Of a DNA stretch of 52,767 bases, positions 1-7,526 are shown in pieces. Position 1 is the first letter of the stretch; each line of letters begins with the position of its first letter. The notes under the pieces are model-generated. The model did not search any database. It was not told the DNA's origin and saw only the letters and a list, made by a program, of their open reading frames with translations. The position numbers and the translations under genes were made by a program. The stretch is from Streptomyces sp. man185 (lineage in GTDB: Bacteria > Actinomycetota > Actinomycetes > Streptomycetales > Streptomycetaceae): the NCBI GenBank assembly GCA_002551355.1, contig NTHE01000056.1:1-52767 (forward strand), read 5' to 3'.

Positions 1-1068
1 GATGACCAGCTGGCGGTGCGGCCCGCCGAGCGGGCCGCGCCGGCCGGGCCGCCGCCGGGGCGGAGCGGCGGGTCCCGCCGGGGGCATCTCCAGGCGGCTG
101 GTGCGGTGCACCCCGGCCCCGTCGCCGTCCCCCGGGAGGGCCCGCGGGATCACGCTCGTACGGTCGTCCGCGCCGTCGTGGGAGTCCGACAGCGCCTGCG
201 GCGGTACGGAGTCCAGCTCGGCGTCGGTCAGCCCGGCGCGGGCTTCGCGGGCCTCGGCCAGCAGCAGCACCGCATCATGCGGGCGCACCTCGGGATTGCG
301 GGCGGTCGCGCTCGCCACCAGGCTGTCCAGCGCGACCGGGAGTCCCGGAACGAGGGCGGACGGGGCCGGGACGTCGGAGTTGAGGTGCTGGTAGATGACC
401 TGGGCGGCGTTCTCGCCGGTGTGCGGCTTGGCGCCGGTGAGCATCTCGTACAGCACGACCCCGCAGGCGTACACATCACTGCGGGTGTCGGCGGTGCCGT
501 GCTCGATCTGCTCGGGGGCCAGATACGACACCGTGCCCAGCAGCGAACCGGTGGTGTCGGTGGCCGTGCCGACCGCCCTGACCAGGCCGAAGTCGGCGAC
601 CTTCACCCGGCCGTCGTCCCCGATCAGGACGTTCTCCGGCTTCATGTCGCGGTGCACGAACCCGGCCCGGTGCGCGGCGCCGAGCGCGGCGAGGACCGGC
701 TCCAGGATGTCCAGCGCGGCCCGGGGCTGGAGGGCCCCGCGCTCGCGCAGCACGTCGCGCAGGGTGCAGCCCGCCACATACTCCATCGCGAGATAGACGT
801 ACGCGCCCTCGGCGCCCTGGTCGAAGACCGCGACCACATTGGGGTGCGCCAGGCGGGCCACCGACTTGGCCTCCCGGATGAAGCGCTCGACGAACGCGAC
901 GTCGGTGGCGAGGGCCGGGTGCATCACCTTCAGGGCGAGCACCCGGTCCAGGCGGGTGTCCACGGCCCGGTAGACCGTGGCCATCCCGCCGACGGCGATG
1001 CGCGCCTCAATGCGATACCGGCCGTCGAGCAGCTGCCCGACGAGAGGGTCCTGGAGGGTCGTGTCCAC
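1..1068 (-). CDS. Ser/Thr protein kinase, PknL-like (3' end cut off by window edge)
   Basis: Hanks-type serine/threonine kinase. The N-terminal 270 residues form a full kinase domain: glycine-rich loop near residues 25-33, ATP-binding Lys47 (ALKVM), catalytic HRD at 139-141, DFG at 159-161 and APE at 184-186. A Pro/Ala/Arg-rich juxtamembrane-type linker follows and the frame is still open at base 1, so the transmembrane segment and any PASTA repeats lie outside. The GTG start at 1068 gives V-D-T-T-L-Q-D-P-L, the usual N-terminus just before the kinase fold. The degenerate glycine loop and opening resemble mycobacterial PknL (recollection, not a search). A homologue of the PknL substrate Rv2175c is encoded 4.3 kb away. 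Substrates here are inferred only. Confidence 0.93.
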   Translation of the reverse strand, partial: MDTTLQDPLVGQLLDGRYRIEARIAVGGMATVYRAVDTRLDRVLALKVMHPALATDVAFVERFIREAKSVARLAHPNVVAVFDQGAEGAYVYLAMEYVAGCTLRDVLRERGALQPRAALDILEPVLAALGAAHRAGFVHRDMKPENVLIGDDGRVKVADFGLVRAVGTATDTTGSLLGTVSYLAPEQIEHGTADTRSDVYACGVVLYEMLTGAKPHTGENAAQVIYQHLNSDVPAPSALVPGLPVALDSLVASATARNPEVRPHDAVLLLAEAREARAGLTDAELDSVPPQALSDSHDGADDRTSVIPRALPGDGDGAGVHRTSRLEMPPAGPAAPPRRRPGRRGPLGGPHRQLVI

Positions 1069-1164
1069 CCCGAGAGTCTACGAGCCGCCATCGGCACCCC
1101 GGACGGGCCGGGGCGTTCCCGGAGCCGTTCTGCAGCCGATCCGTGACAGGGACACGCCGGGGAC

Positions 1165-1214
1165 AATCCAAGCCCCTCCGGCGTTTGAGGAGCGGGGGTT
1201 CGGGGGCAGCGCCC
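1165..1214 (+). repeat. Streptomyces dispersed GC-rich intergenic repeat, copy A
   Basis: The stretch carries the core CCTCCGGCGTTTGAGGAGCG followed by a GGGGGCAGCGCCCC hairpin. The same core, in both orientations, recurs between divIVA and ileS at 41241-41435. It fills the otherwise empty gap between thiG and the kinase gene. Such elements are, from memory, scattered in intergenic regions across Streptomyces genomes; their function is unknown to me. Confidence 0.7.
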
Positions 1215-1220
1215 CGACGA

Positions 1221-2021
1221 TTACCGGCAGAACGCGGGCCGCTCCGGATCGAACGCGGCCCGCCCGGCCACCGGTGAGGACGCCTCGGCGAAGTGGCGAC
1301 GCGGAATCCGGCCCGCCCGGTACGCGAGCCGCCCGCCCTCCACCGCGTGACGCATCGCACCCGCCATCAGCTCCGGCTCCTGGGCCCGGGTCACCGCCGA
1401 GGCGAGCATCACAGCGGCACAGCCCAGCTCCATCGCCTGCGCCGCGTCCGAGGCCGTTCCGGCCCCCGCGTCGAGGATCACCGGCACCCCGGCCTGCTCC
1501 ACGATCAACTCGAAGTTGTGCGGATTGCGGATGCCGAGCCCGGAGCCGATGGGGGAGCCGAGCGGCATGATCGCCGCGCACCCCACCTCCTCCAGCTTCC
1601 GGGCGAGGACCGGGTCGTCGTTGGTGTAGGGCAGCACGATGAACCCGTCGTCGACCAGCGTCTCCGCCGCGTCCAGCAGCTCGATCGGGTCGGGCAGCAG
1701 GGTCCGCTCGTCGGCGATCACCTCCAGCTTCACCCAGTCGGTGCCGAGCGCCTCACGCGCCAGCCGGGCGGTGAGCACCGCCTCGCCCGCGGTGAAGCAG
1801 CCCGCGGTGTTCGGCAGGACCTGGATGGACAGCCGCTCCAGCACCGAGAGCACCGAACCCTGCACGGTCGGGTCCAGCCGACGCATCGCGACCGTGGTCA
1901 GCTCGGTGCCGGAGGCGATCAGCGAGCGCTCCAGGACCTCCAGGCTCGGGGCCCCGCCGGTACCCATGATCAGCCGGGAGCCGAAGACGGCGGGCCCCAG
2001 CGTGAAGACGTCGTCCGACAT
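1221..2021 (-). CDS. thiG: Thiazole synthase ThiG
   Basis: ThiG condenses deoxyxylulose 5-phosphate, dehydroglycine and the sulfur carried by ThiS thiocarboxylate to form the thiazole phosphate moiety of thiamine, in the cytosol. The 266-residue product matches the family length and TIM-barrel pattern. It has the N-terminal F-x-S-R-L-I-M-G-T-G-G motif, Lys98 in the D-W-V-K-L-E-V strand (the Schiff-base lysine) and a phosphate-binding D-A-G-A-G-T loop. The ATG at 2021 is chosen because it lies 2 nt after the thiS stop, with GGAGG inside the end of thiS. Longer upstream reading overlaps thiS. It is the last gene of thiO-thiS-thiG and presumably shares the TPP riboswitch. Confidence 0.96.
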   Translation of the reverse strand: MSDDVFTLGPAVFGSRLIMGTGGAPSLEVLERSLIASGTELTTVAMRRLDPTVQGSVLSVLERLSIQVLPNTAGCFTAGEAVLTARLAREALGTDWVKLEVIADERTLLPDPIELLDAAETLVDDGFIVLPYTNDDPVLARKLEEVGCAAIMPLGSPIGSGLGIRNPHNFELIVEQAGVPVILDAGAGTASDAAQAMELGCAAVMLASAVTRAQEPELMAGAMRHAVEGGRLAYRAGRIPRRHFAEASSPVAGRAAFDPERPAFCR

Positions 2022-2023
2022 GG

Positions 2024-2275
2024 TCAGCCTCCCTGTACGGCGGTCAGGACCTCGACCCGGTCGCCCTCGCCGAGCGTGGTGGCGGCCCACTGGCCGCGCG
2101 GGACGACGCTCTCGTTGACGGCGGCGGCGACCCCGGAGGGGGCCGGGGCCAGGGTGGCGACCAGGGCGCTCAGGTCGGTCCCTGCGGGAACGGTACGGGC
2201 TTCCCCGTTGACCGAGAGGGAAACGGTGGCTTCCGGTACGGCGGTGCCTTCCGGTACGGCGGACTGCTGGGTCAT
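2024..2275 (-). CDS. thiS: Sulfur carrier protein ThiS
   Basis: Small beta-grasp sulfur carrier whose C-terminal Gly-Gly is adenylated and thiocarboxylated to deliver sulfur to ThiG. The 83-residue product ends in V-Q-G-G and contains the S-V-N-G-E strand and the V-A-x-A-V-N pattern typical of the family. ATG 2275 overlaps the thiO stop as ATGA, indicating translational coupling. The N-terminus is about 17 residues longer than usual and contains an imperfect six-residue repeat (PEGTAV / PEATV), which comes from a 14-nt direct repeat at 2231-2244 and 2249-2262. No other start codon lies between that extension and the conserved domain. Confidence 0.93.
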   Translation of the reverse strand: MTQQSAVPEGTAVPEATVSLSVNGEARTVPAGTDLSALVATLAPAPSGVAAAVNESVVPRGQWAATTLGEGDRVEVLTAVQGG

Positions 2276-3483
2276 ACGGGCTGCTCCTGGAGTACGGGGG
2301 CGGCGGTGGAGGCGGTCTCGAACCGGCCGGGGGCGAAGGAACGGGCCGTCTCGGGCAGCTCGCCGGTGGTCAGGGCGTCGGCCATCGCGTCCCCGGTGAC
2401 GGGCGTCAGCAGGACCCCGTTGCGGTGGTGCCCGGTGGCGAACAGCAGACCGGGCAGGGCGGTGGGGCCGAGCAGCGGGGCGTTGTCGGGCGACGCGGGA
2501 CGCAGACCGGCCCGGGTCTCGGTCAGCGGCAGCTCGGTGATCCCGGGCACCAGCTCGTGGGCGTCGCGCAGCAGCTCGTACACCCCGCCGGCGGTGACCG
2601 TGGTGTCCCAGCCCATCTCCTCGCTGGTGGCGCCGACGACCAGCTCGCCGTTCTCGCGCGGCACGAGGTAGAGGTGGCCGCCCCGGACCACGGCGCGCAC
2701 GGTACGGCTGAGGAAGGGGGCGTACGCCGGAGGCACGGTGAGCCTCAGGACCTGGCCCTTGACCGGGCGGACCGGCGGCACGAGCTCCGGCGGGAGCCCC
2801 GCGAGCCGGCCGCTGAGGCTGCCCGCGGCGAGCACGACCTGATCGGCCGCGAACTCCGTGCCGTCGCCGAGCAGCGCCCCGGCGGCCCGGCCCCCGGTGA
2901 CGGTGAGCCGCTCGACGGTCGTCCGGCGGAGCGCGACCCCGGCCCGCTCGCACGCGGTCAGCAGCGCCGCGGCGAGGCGGCGCGGATCCACCTGGTGGTC
3001 GCCGTCGACCCGGAGGCCGCCCCGGACGCCCGGCGCCAGCATCGGCTCGAGACGGCGGCATTCACGGCCGCTGAGCCAGACCGAATCCAGTCCCGAACGC
3101 TCCTGGAGGGCGTGCAGCTCGCGCAGATGCGCCCGGTCGTCGGAGTCCAGCGCGACAGCCAGCGTGCCGCAGGTCCGGAAGCCGGTCTGCCGGCCGCTCG
3201 CCTCCTCCAGCTCCTCGACGAACGCCGGATAGCGCGCGGCGGAGGCGAGGTTGAGGCCGAGCAGCATCTGCTCGCCGTAGTGCAGTTCGGTGACGGCGGC
3301 CAGCATGCCCGCCGCGACCTGGGCGGCTCCGCCGCCCGGTGCGGGGTCCGCCACCGTGACGGTCAGCCCGCGCTGAGCGGCCCGCCAGGCGGTGACCAGG
3401 CCGATGATGCCGCCCCCGATGACAAGGACGTCGGATCCGGAGGCTCTCCCCGAGGCTCCTGAGGTTTTCCCCGAGACGCGCAT
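2272..3483 (-). CDS. thiO: Glycine oxidase ThiO
   Basis: FAD-dependent oxidase that converts glycine to iminoacetate (dehydroglycine) for thiazole formation. The 403-residue product has an N-terminal Rossmann motif V-I-G-G-G-I-I-G near residue 22, a D-amino-acid-oxidase-like middle domain (G-L-R-V-D-G-D-H-Q-V-D-P) and the C-terminal A-T-G-H-H-R-N-G-V-L-L motif of ThiO. ATG 3483 is chosen because it sits just downstream of a GGGAGGGG Shine-Dalgarno that is itself the 3' edge of a TPP riboswitch. Reading further upstream would run through that RNA. It is the first gene of thiO-thiS-thiG. Confidence 0.95.
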   Translation of the reverse strand: MRVSGKTSGASGRASGSDVLVIGGGIIGLVTAWRAAQRGLTVTVADPAPGGGAAQVAAGMLAAVTELHYGEQMLLGLNLASAARYPAFVEELEEASGRQTGFRTCGTLAVALDSDDRAHLRELHALQERSGLDSVWLSGRECRRLEPMLAPGVRGGLRVDGDHQVDPRRLAAALLTACERAGVALRRTTVERLTVTGGRAAGALLGDGTEFAADQVVLAAGSLSGRLAGLPPELVPPVRPVKGQVLRLTVPPAYAPFLSRTVRAVVRGGHLYLVPRENGELVVGATSEEMGWDTTVTAGGVYELLRDAHELVPGITELPLTETRAGLRPASPDNAPLLGPTALPGLLFATGHHRNGVLLTPVTGDAMADALTTGELPETARSFAPGRFETASTAAPVLQEQPV

Positions 3484-3491
3484 GAGTGTCC

Positions 3492-3583
3492 AGCCCCTCC
3501 CTTCGCCGGCATGACCCGGAGCAGGTTCGTACGGTCGGAGGCCGGCCAGCCTCCCTCTCAGCCCGGTGCGTCCGGGCTCCCGC
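3492..3583 (-). promoter_or_regulatory. TPP riboswitch (THI element) for thiO-thiS-thiG
   Basis: Read on the minus strand, this leader shows a GCCCGG/CCGGGC hairpin followed directly by CTGAGAGGGAGG (thi box, + positions 3556-3561 for CTGAGA), then GAACCTG (3522-3528) and the conserved CCGGGTCATGCCGGCGAAGG arm. These are the pyrimidine- and pyrophosphate-sensing arms of the TPP aptamer. The 3' edge contains the thiO Shine-Dalgarno, and no separate terminator hairpin fits in the remaining bases. Control by sequestering the ribosome site is therefore the likely mode (inference). Confidence 0.92.
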
Positions 3584-3637
3584 GAGTGTTCTACCTTGGC
3601 CAGCCTAACGCTCGCGGCCAGTAAGGGAGCAGCCACC

Positions 3638-3979
3638 GTGGCCCGTTCACTCGACGGACTCGTCCTCTCGCCCGTCGCCGACCAGGCCCCGGGCCAGGTC
3701 GGCACCCGTACCCGCTTCACGTACCACGAGCAGGACGGCACGATCTGGGCCGATTACACGGGCGGCGACGTGGTCCGCGGCCATCTCGTCGGCACCCGCG
3801 AGGGGGACGCCCTCGACTTCCGCTACGTCCAGCTCAAGCAGGACGGAACGACCTCTTCCGGACACTGCCTCTCCACGGTCGTCGACCTCGCGGACGGCCG
3901 GGTGCGGTTGGAGGAGCGGTGGCAGTGGGAGTCGCAGGAGGGCAGCGGAACGAGCACGGTGGAGGAAGTGCCCTCCTGA
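3638..3979 (+). CDS. Small conserved beta-rich protein of unknown function
   Basis: 113-residue protein with alternating short strands: the segments T-R-T-R-F-T-Y-H-E-Q-D-G, W-A-D-Y-T-G-G and G-H-L-V-G-T-R-E-G-D-x-L-D-F-R-Y are typical of a small beta-barrel. Similar proteins are often labelled N-acetylglutamate synthase in databases (recollection), but I see no acyltransferase motif and would not assign that function. GTG 3638 is chosen because AAGGGAGC lies 8-14 nt upstream. The gene is divergent from thiO; their 5' regions share about 150 bp that also hold the riboswitch on the other strand. No signal peptide or membrane segment. Confidence 0.8.
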   Translation: MARSLDGLVLSPVADQAPGQVGTRTRFTYHEQDGTIWADYTGGDVVRGHLVGTREGDALDFRYVQLKQDGTTSSGHCLSTVVDLADGRVRLEERWQWESQEGSGTSTVEEVPS

Positions 3980-4004
3980 GGACCGTCTTTCCGGCGACCG
4001 TATT

Positions 4005-4021
4005 CCTGACGGTTCGTCAGG
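4005..4021 (+). promoter_or_regulatory. Palindromic operator-like site upstream of the flavoprotein gene
   Basis: CCTGAC-GGTTC-GTCAGG is a perfect 6-bp inverted repeat with a 5-bp spacer, 16 nt before the GTG start at 4038. It lacks a T-run and sits where a promoter would be, so an operator for a TetR-type dimer is more likely than a terminator. This is inference from symmetry and position only. Confidence 0.4.
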
Positions 4022-4037
4022 TGATTAAAGTGGACGG

Positions 4038-5273
4038 GTGAGCGAGCAGCAGACGGAGAAGAGCCCGGACCGGCACGTCGTGATCGTCGGAGCGGGCATG
4101 GCGGGCGTGCAGACCGCCGTCGCCCTGCGGGAAGCCGGCTTCGCGGGGCCCGTCACCCTGATCGGCGCCGAGCCCCACCAGCCCTACGACCGCCCGCCGC
4201 TGTCCAAGGCCGTGCTGCTGGGCAAGGCCGAGGACTCCGCCTTCGACATCGACTTCGAGGCGCTGGACATCACCCTGTGCCTCGGCCTGGACGTCACCGC
4301 CCTGCGCGCCGCCGACCATGTGCTGGACACCGCCGACGGCCCGGTCCGCTACGACGCGCTGGTCCTCGCGACCGGCGCGGAGCCCATCACCCTGCCCGGC
4401 GCCGAGGGCGTGCCCGGCGTCCATCTGCTGCGCACCCTCGACGACGCCGCCCGGCTGCGGCCCGTCCTGGACCGGCAGCACGACGTGGTCGTCGTCGGGG
4501 CGGGCTGGATCGGCGCGGAGTTCGCCACCGCCGCCCGCGCCGCGGGCTGCGCGGTCACCGTCGTCGAGGCCGCCGCCCGCCCGCTCGCGGGCACCCTGCC
4601 CGCCGAGGTGGCCGCCCCGATGGCCGCCTGGTACGCCGACAGCGGAGCCGAACTCCTCACCGGAGCCCGGGTCGACCGCGTCGAGGAGGGTGCCGTTGTC
4701 CTCGCCGGCGGCCGCACCCTGCCCGCCGGGGCCGTGGTCGTCGGCATCGGCGCCCGCCCCGCCACCGGCTGGCTGGCCGGCTCCGGGATCGCACGCGGCC
4801 CGGACGGCTCGGTCACCGCCGACAGTGCTCTCGCCACCTCGCTGCCCGATGTGTACGCGGTCGGCGACTGCGCCTCCTTCCCCTCCGCCCGCTACGGAAC
4901 CCGCCTGCTGGTCCACCACTGGGACAACGCCCTCCAGGGCCCGCGCACGGCGGCCGCCGCGATCATGGCCGCCGGGTCCGGCGAACCGCTCCCCGTCTAC
5001 GACCCCGTCCCGTACTTCTGGTCCGAGCAGTTCGGCCGCTTCGTGCAGTACGCCGGCCACCACGCCCACGCCGACACCCTGCTGTGGCGAGGCGACGGGG
5101 CGGACGCGGCCTGGTCGGTGTGCTGGCTGCACGACGGCGCGCTGGTCGCCGTGCTCGCCGTGGGCCGCCCGCGCGACCTCGCCCAGGGACGCAGGCTCAT
5201 CGAATCGGGGGCCGTCCTCGACCCGGAGAAGGTGGCCGACCCGGCCGTACCGCTGAAGTCCGCCGCCCTCTGA
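4038..5273 (+). CDS. FAD/NAD(P)-dependent ferredoxin (rubredoxin) reductase-like flavoprotein
   Basis: Pyridine-nucleotide-disulfide oxidoreductase-like protein of 411 residues that likely passes electrons from NAD(P)H via FAD to a small ferredoxin for a monooxygenase. Two Rossmann motifs are visible: G-A-G-M-A-G at 18-23 for FAD and G-A-G-W-I-G at about 154-159 for NAD(P)H. Also present are the linker A-T-G-A-E-P at 111-116 and the FAD-binding V-G-D-C-A motif at 275-279. The C-terminal domain ends with the F-W-S-E-Q-F-G pattern of ferredoxin reductases, not the CxxC of thioredoxin reductases. GTG 4038 gives the expected short leader. No ferredoxin or P450 gene is next to it, so the partner is unknown. 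Confidence 0.88.
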   Translation: MSEQQTEKSPDRHVVIVGAGMAGVQTAVALREAGFAGPVTLIGAEPHQPYDRPPLSKAVLLGKAEDSAFDIDFEALDITLCLGLDVTALRAADHVLDTADGPVRYDALVLATGAEPITLPGAEGVPGVHLLRTLDDAARLRPVLDRQHDVVVVGAGWIGAEFATAARAAGCAVTVVEAAARPLAGTLPAEVAAPMAAWYADSGAELLTGARVDRVEEGAVVLAGGRTLPAGAVVVGIGARPATGWLAGSGIARGPDGSVTADSALATSLPDVYAVGDCASFPSARYGTRLLVHHWDNALQGPRTAAAAIMAAGSGEPLPVYDPVPYFWSEQFGRFVQYAGHHAHADTLLWRGDGADAAWSVCWLHDGALVAVLAVGRPRDLAQGRRLIESGAVLDPEKVADPAVPLKSAAL

Positions 5274-5342
5274 GCGCCCCGGGCACCCCCGTACGGTCGG
5301 CCCGGCTACCGGCTGTCAGTCCGGGATGGCACGCTTGTCCTT

Positions 5343-5708
5343 GTGACCGAGATTGACGCAAAGACCGATGCTCTCGTCCCCGCCTGGCTCCACCTTCCCG
5401 ACATCGCGGAGATGCTCGATGTTCAGGTGACCCGCGTACGGCAGCTGGTCAAGGAAGGCCAGCTCATCGCCGTACGCCGTGGTGAGAACCGGACGCTCCA
5501 GGTGCCCGCCGCCTTCATCGACGGCGACAAGGTGGTCAAGGGCCTCCACGGCACCCTGACCCTCCTGAGGGACGACGGCTATTCCGACGAAGAGATGCTG
5601 GAGTGGCTCTTCACCCCCGACCCGACCCTGCCCGGCACGCCCGCACAGGCGCTGAGCGAGAATCGCGGTACGGAGGTGAAGCGCCGCGCCCAGGCGCTCG
5701 CCGTCTGA
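5343..5708 (+). CDS. Rv2175c-family winged-helix DNA-binding protein
   Basis: 121-residue protein. Residues about 14-60 form a helix-turn-helix of the Rv2175c/excisionase type (L-P-D-I-A-E-M-L-D-V-x-V-T-R-V-R-Q-L-V-K-E-G-Q-L) followed by a small wing (A-V-R-R-G-E-N-R-T-L-Q-V-P). The C-terminal half (G-Y-S-D-E-E-M-L-E-W-L-F) is the conserved Rv2175c C-terminal domain. In Mycobacterium tuberculosis this protein is phosphorylated by PknL on an N-terminal threonine, which blocks DNA binding (established). Here Thr2 and Thr8 precede the HTH. GTG 5343 is the start. The PknL-like kinase begins at 1068, so the pair is split by the thi genes and two others. Confidence 0.88.
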   Translation: MTEIDAKTDALVPAWLHLPDIAEMLDVQVTRVRQLVKEGQLIAVRRGENRTLQVPAAFIDGDKVVKGLHGTLTLLRDDGYSDEEMLEWLFTPDPTLPGTPAQALSENRGTEVKRRAQALAV

Positions 5709-5724
5709 CCGACACGACAGGAAG

Positions 5725-5759
5725 CGGTGCACGGGCCGCCCGGCGCGGCCCGTGCACCG
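5725..5759 (+). terminator. Hairpin between the Rv2175c-like gene and thiE
   Basis: CGGTGCACGGGCCG (5725-5738) and CGGCCCGTGCACCG (5746-5759) form a perfect 14-bp stem with a 7-nt loop, starting 16 nt after the upstream stop codon. There is no T-tract, as is common in Streptomyces terminators. It ends only 24 nt before thiE, so it may also attenuate read-through into thiE. Confidence 0.75.
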
Positions 5760-5783
5760 TCACGACCACGGGGGAGTCCACCC

Positions 5784-6434
5784 ATGTCCACGCCTCGCGA
5801 GCAGCTGTCCGACGCCCGGCTCTACCTGTGCACGGACGCCCGCAAGCGGCAGGGTGACCTCCCCGCCTTCCTCGATGCCGTGCTCGCCTCCGGCGTCGAC
5901 ATCGTCCAGCTCCGGGACAAGGGCATGGAGGCCGCCGAGGAGCTGGAGCACCTCGCGGTGTTCGCCGACGCCTGCCGTCGGCACGGCAGGCTCCTCGCGG
6001 TGAACGACCGCGCGGATGTCGCCCACGCCATCGGGGCCGACGTCCTGCACCTCGGGCAGGGCGACCTGCCGGTCCACGCCGCCCGCGCGATCATCGGCGC
6101 CGACCGCCTGATCGGCCGCTCCACACACGCCGAGGCCGAGGTCGACGCCGCCGTCGCCCAGGACGGCGTGGACTACTTCTGCGCCGGCCCCTGCTGGCCC
6201 ACCCCCACCAAGCCCGGCCGCCACGCCCCCGGCCTCGACCTCGTGCGCTATGCCGCCTCCCTCGGCGGAACGCGGCCCTGGTTCGCGATCGGCGGGATCG
6301 ACGCGGGCAATCTGGACCAGGTGCTGGACGCCGGGGCCCGCCGGGTCGTCGTCGTCCGGGCCATCACCGAGGCCGACGATCCGGCCGCCGCCACCGTCGA
6401 GCTGGCCCGACGTGTCCGGGCGCACACGCTCTGA
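5784..6434 (+). CDS. thiE: Thiamine-phosphate synthase ThiE
   Basis: ThiE couples HMP-pyrophosphate with thiazole phosphate to give thiamine monophosphate. The 216-residue TIM-barrel protein shows the family motifs in order: Q-L-R-D-K (pyrophosphate), V-N-D-R-A-D-V-A, D-V-L-H-L-G-Q-G-D-L-P, G-R-S-T-H, C-A-G-P-C-W-P-T-P-T-K-P-G and A-I-G-G-I-D. ATG 5784 is chosen because GGGGGAG lies at 5770-5776 and the product then has the normal family length. The gene is on the opposite strand from thiO-thiS-thiG and has no visible TPP riboswitch of its own. Its control must differ from that operon or come from upstream transcripts. Confidence 0.95.
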   Translation: MSTPREQLSDARLYLCTDARKRQGDLPAFLDAVLASGVDIVQLRDKGMEAAEELEHLAVFADACRRHGRLLAVNDRADVAHAIGADVLHLGQGDLPVHAARAIIGADRLIGRSTHAEAEVDAAVAQDGVDYFCAGPCWPTPTKPGRHAPGLDLVRYAASLGGTRPWFAIGGIDAGNLDQVLDAGARRVVVVRAITEADDPAAATVELARRVRAHTL

Positions 6435-6559
6435 ACTCTCGGCGTGCCGACGAGGATCATCGGGGCTGTCGTCCGAGGGATGGACAACAGTCCGGCAAAA
6501 CGAGACAAAGTTTCCCGCTCTGGTTGGGGGAGTGTCCACCCCCTGGTTAACCTCCCCTT

Positions 6560-7477
6560 ATGGCCCTTGGTACACCTTCCACCAGGACGGATCACGCGCG
6601 CACCGTGCGTGACCTCCTAGCGACCGGCAAGACGTCGTACTCCTTCGAGTTCTGGGCGCCCAAGACGGAAAAAGGCGAACGGAACCTCTGGAACGCGCTC
6701 CGCCGGGTCGAGGCGGTCCGCCCGAGCTTCGTCTCCGTGACGTACGGTGCCGGCGGCTCCACCCGTGCCGGGACGGTCAAGGCCACCCAGGAGATCGCGG
6801 CGGACTCCACACTCACCCCCGTCGCCCACCTCACCGCGGTCAACCACTCGATCGCCGAGCTGCGCAACATGGTCGGGCAGTACGCCGACGCGGGCATCAG
6901 GAACATCCTCGCGGTCCGCGGCGACCCGCCCGGCGACCCGATGGGCGAGTGGGTGGAGCACCCGCAGGGGGTGAAGTACGCCGCCGACCTCGTCCGGCTC
7001 ATCAAGGAATCGGGCGACTTCTGCGTCGGCGTCGCGGCATTTCCCGAAATGCACCCCCGGTCGACCGACTGGGAGACGGACATCGGCCATTTCGTCGACA
7101 AGTGCCGGGCGGGCGCGGATTACGCGATCACCCAGATGTTCTTCCGCCCGGAGGACTATCTCCGGATGCGTGACCGTGTGGTCGCTGCGGGTTGCGAAAC
7201 GCCCGTGATCCCCGAGGTCATGCCTCTTACCAGCGTGAGGCAACTGGAAAAGTTCTCCCAGCTCAGCAACGCGACCGTGCCCGAGTCGTTGAAAGAGCGC
7301 ATCCTCGCAGCCAAGGACGATCCAGCCGCTGTACGCTCCATTGGCATCGAGTTCGCAACGGAGTTCTGCGCGAAGCTGCTGTCCGAGGGTGTGCCCGGGC
7401 TGCACTTCATCACGCTCAACAACTCGACGGCTACGCTCGAAATCTACGAGAAACTCGGACTGCACAAGCAGTCGTGA
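6560..7477 (+). CDS. metF: Methylenetetrahydrofolate reductase MetF
   Basis: Flavoprotein that reduces 5,10-methylene-THF to 5-methyl-THF for methionine synthesis. The 305-residue product has the N-terminal S-F-E-F-W-A-P-K strand (catalytic glutamate region), S-V-T-Y-G-A-G-G-S-T-R, the A-V-R-G-D-P-P-G-D-P FAD-binding loop, F-P-E-M-H-P and the Q-M-F-F substrate loop of the family. ATG 6560 gives the conserved M-A-L-G-T opening. No Shine-Dalgarno lies in the 15 nt before it: GGGGGAG sits about 25 nt upstream inside a possible small hairpin (6526-6543). Initiation may be leaderless or structure-dependent. Follows thiE after 125 nt. Confidence 0.95.
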   Translation: MALGTPSTRTDHARTVRDLLATGKTSYSFEFWAPKTEKGERNLWNALRRVEAVRPSFVSVTYGAGGSTRAGTVKATQEIAADSTLTPVAHLTAVNHSIAELRNMVGQYADAGIRNILAVRGDPPGDPMGEWVEHPQGVKYAADLVRLIKESGDFCVGVAAFPEMHPRSTDWETDIGHFVDKCRAGADYAITQMFFRPEDYLRMRDRVVAAGCETPVIPEVMPLTSVRQLEKFSQLSNATVPESLKERILAAKDDPAAVRSIGIEFATEFCAKLLSEGVPGLHFITLNNSTATLEIYEKLGLHKQS

Positions 7478-7526
7478 CCGGTTGTACCCGCCGCCGACGC
7501 GGCTACGGCCGAAGGAGGGGGCGGGC

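Noticed and set aside
3566..3637. Upstream in-frame start for the small protein gene at 3638
   Set aside because: It would begin inside the TPP riboswitch sequence on the other strand; the GTG at 3638 has a proper ribosome site.
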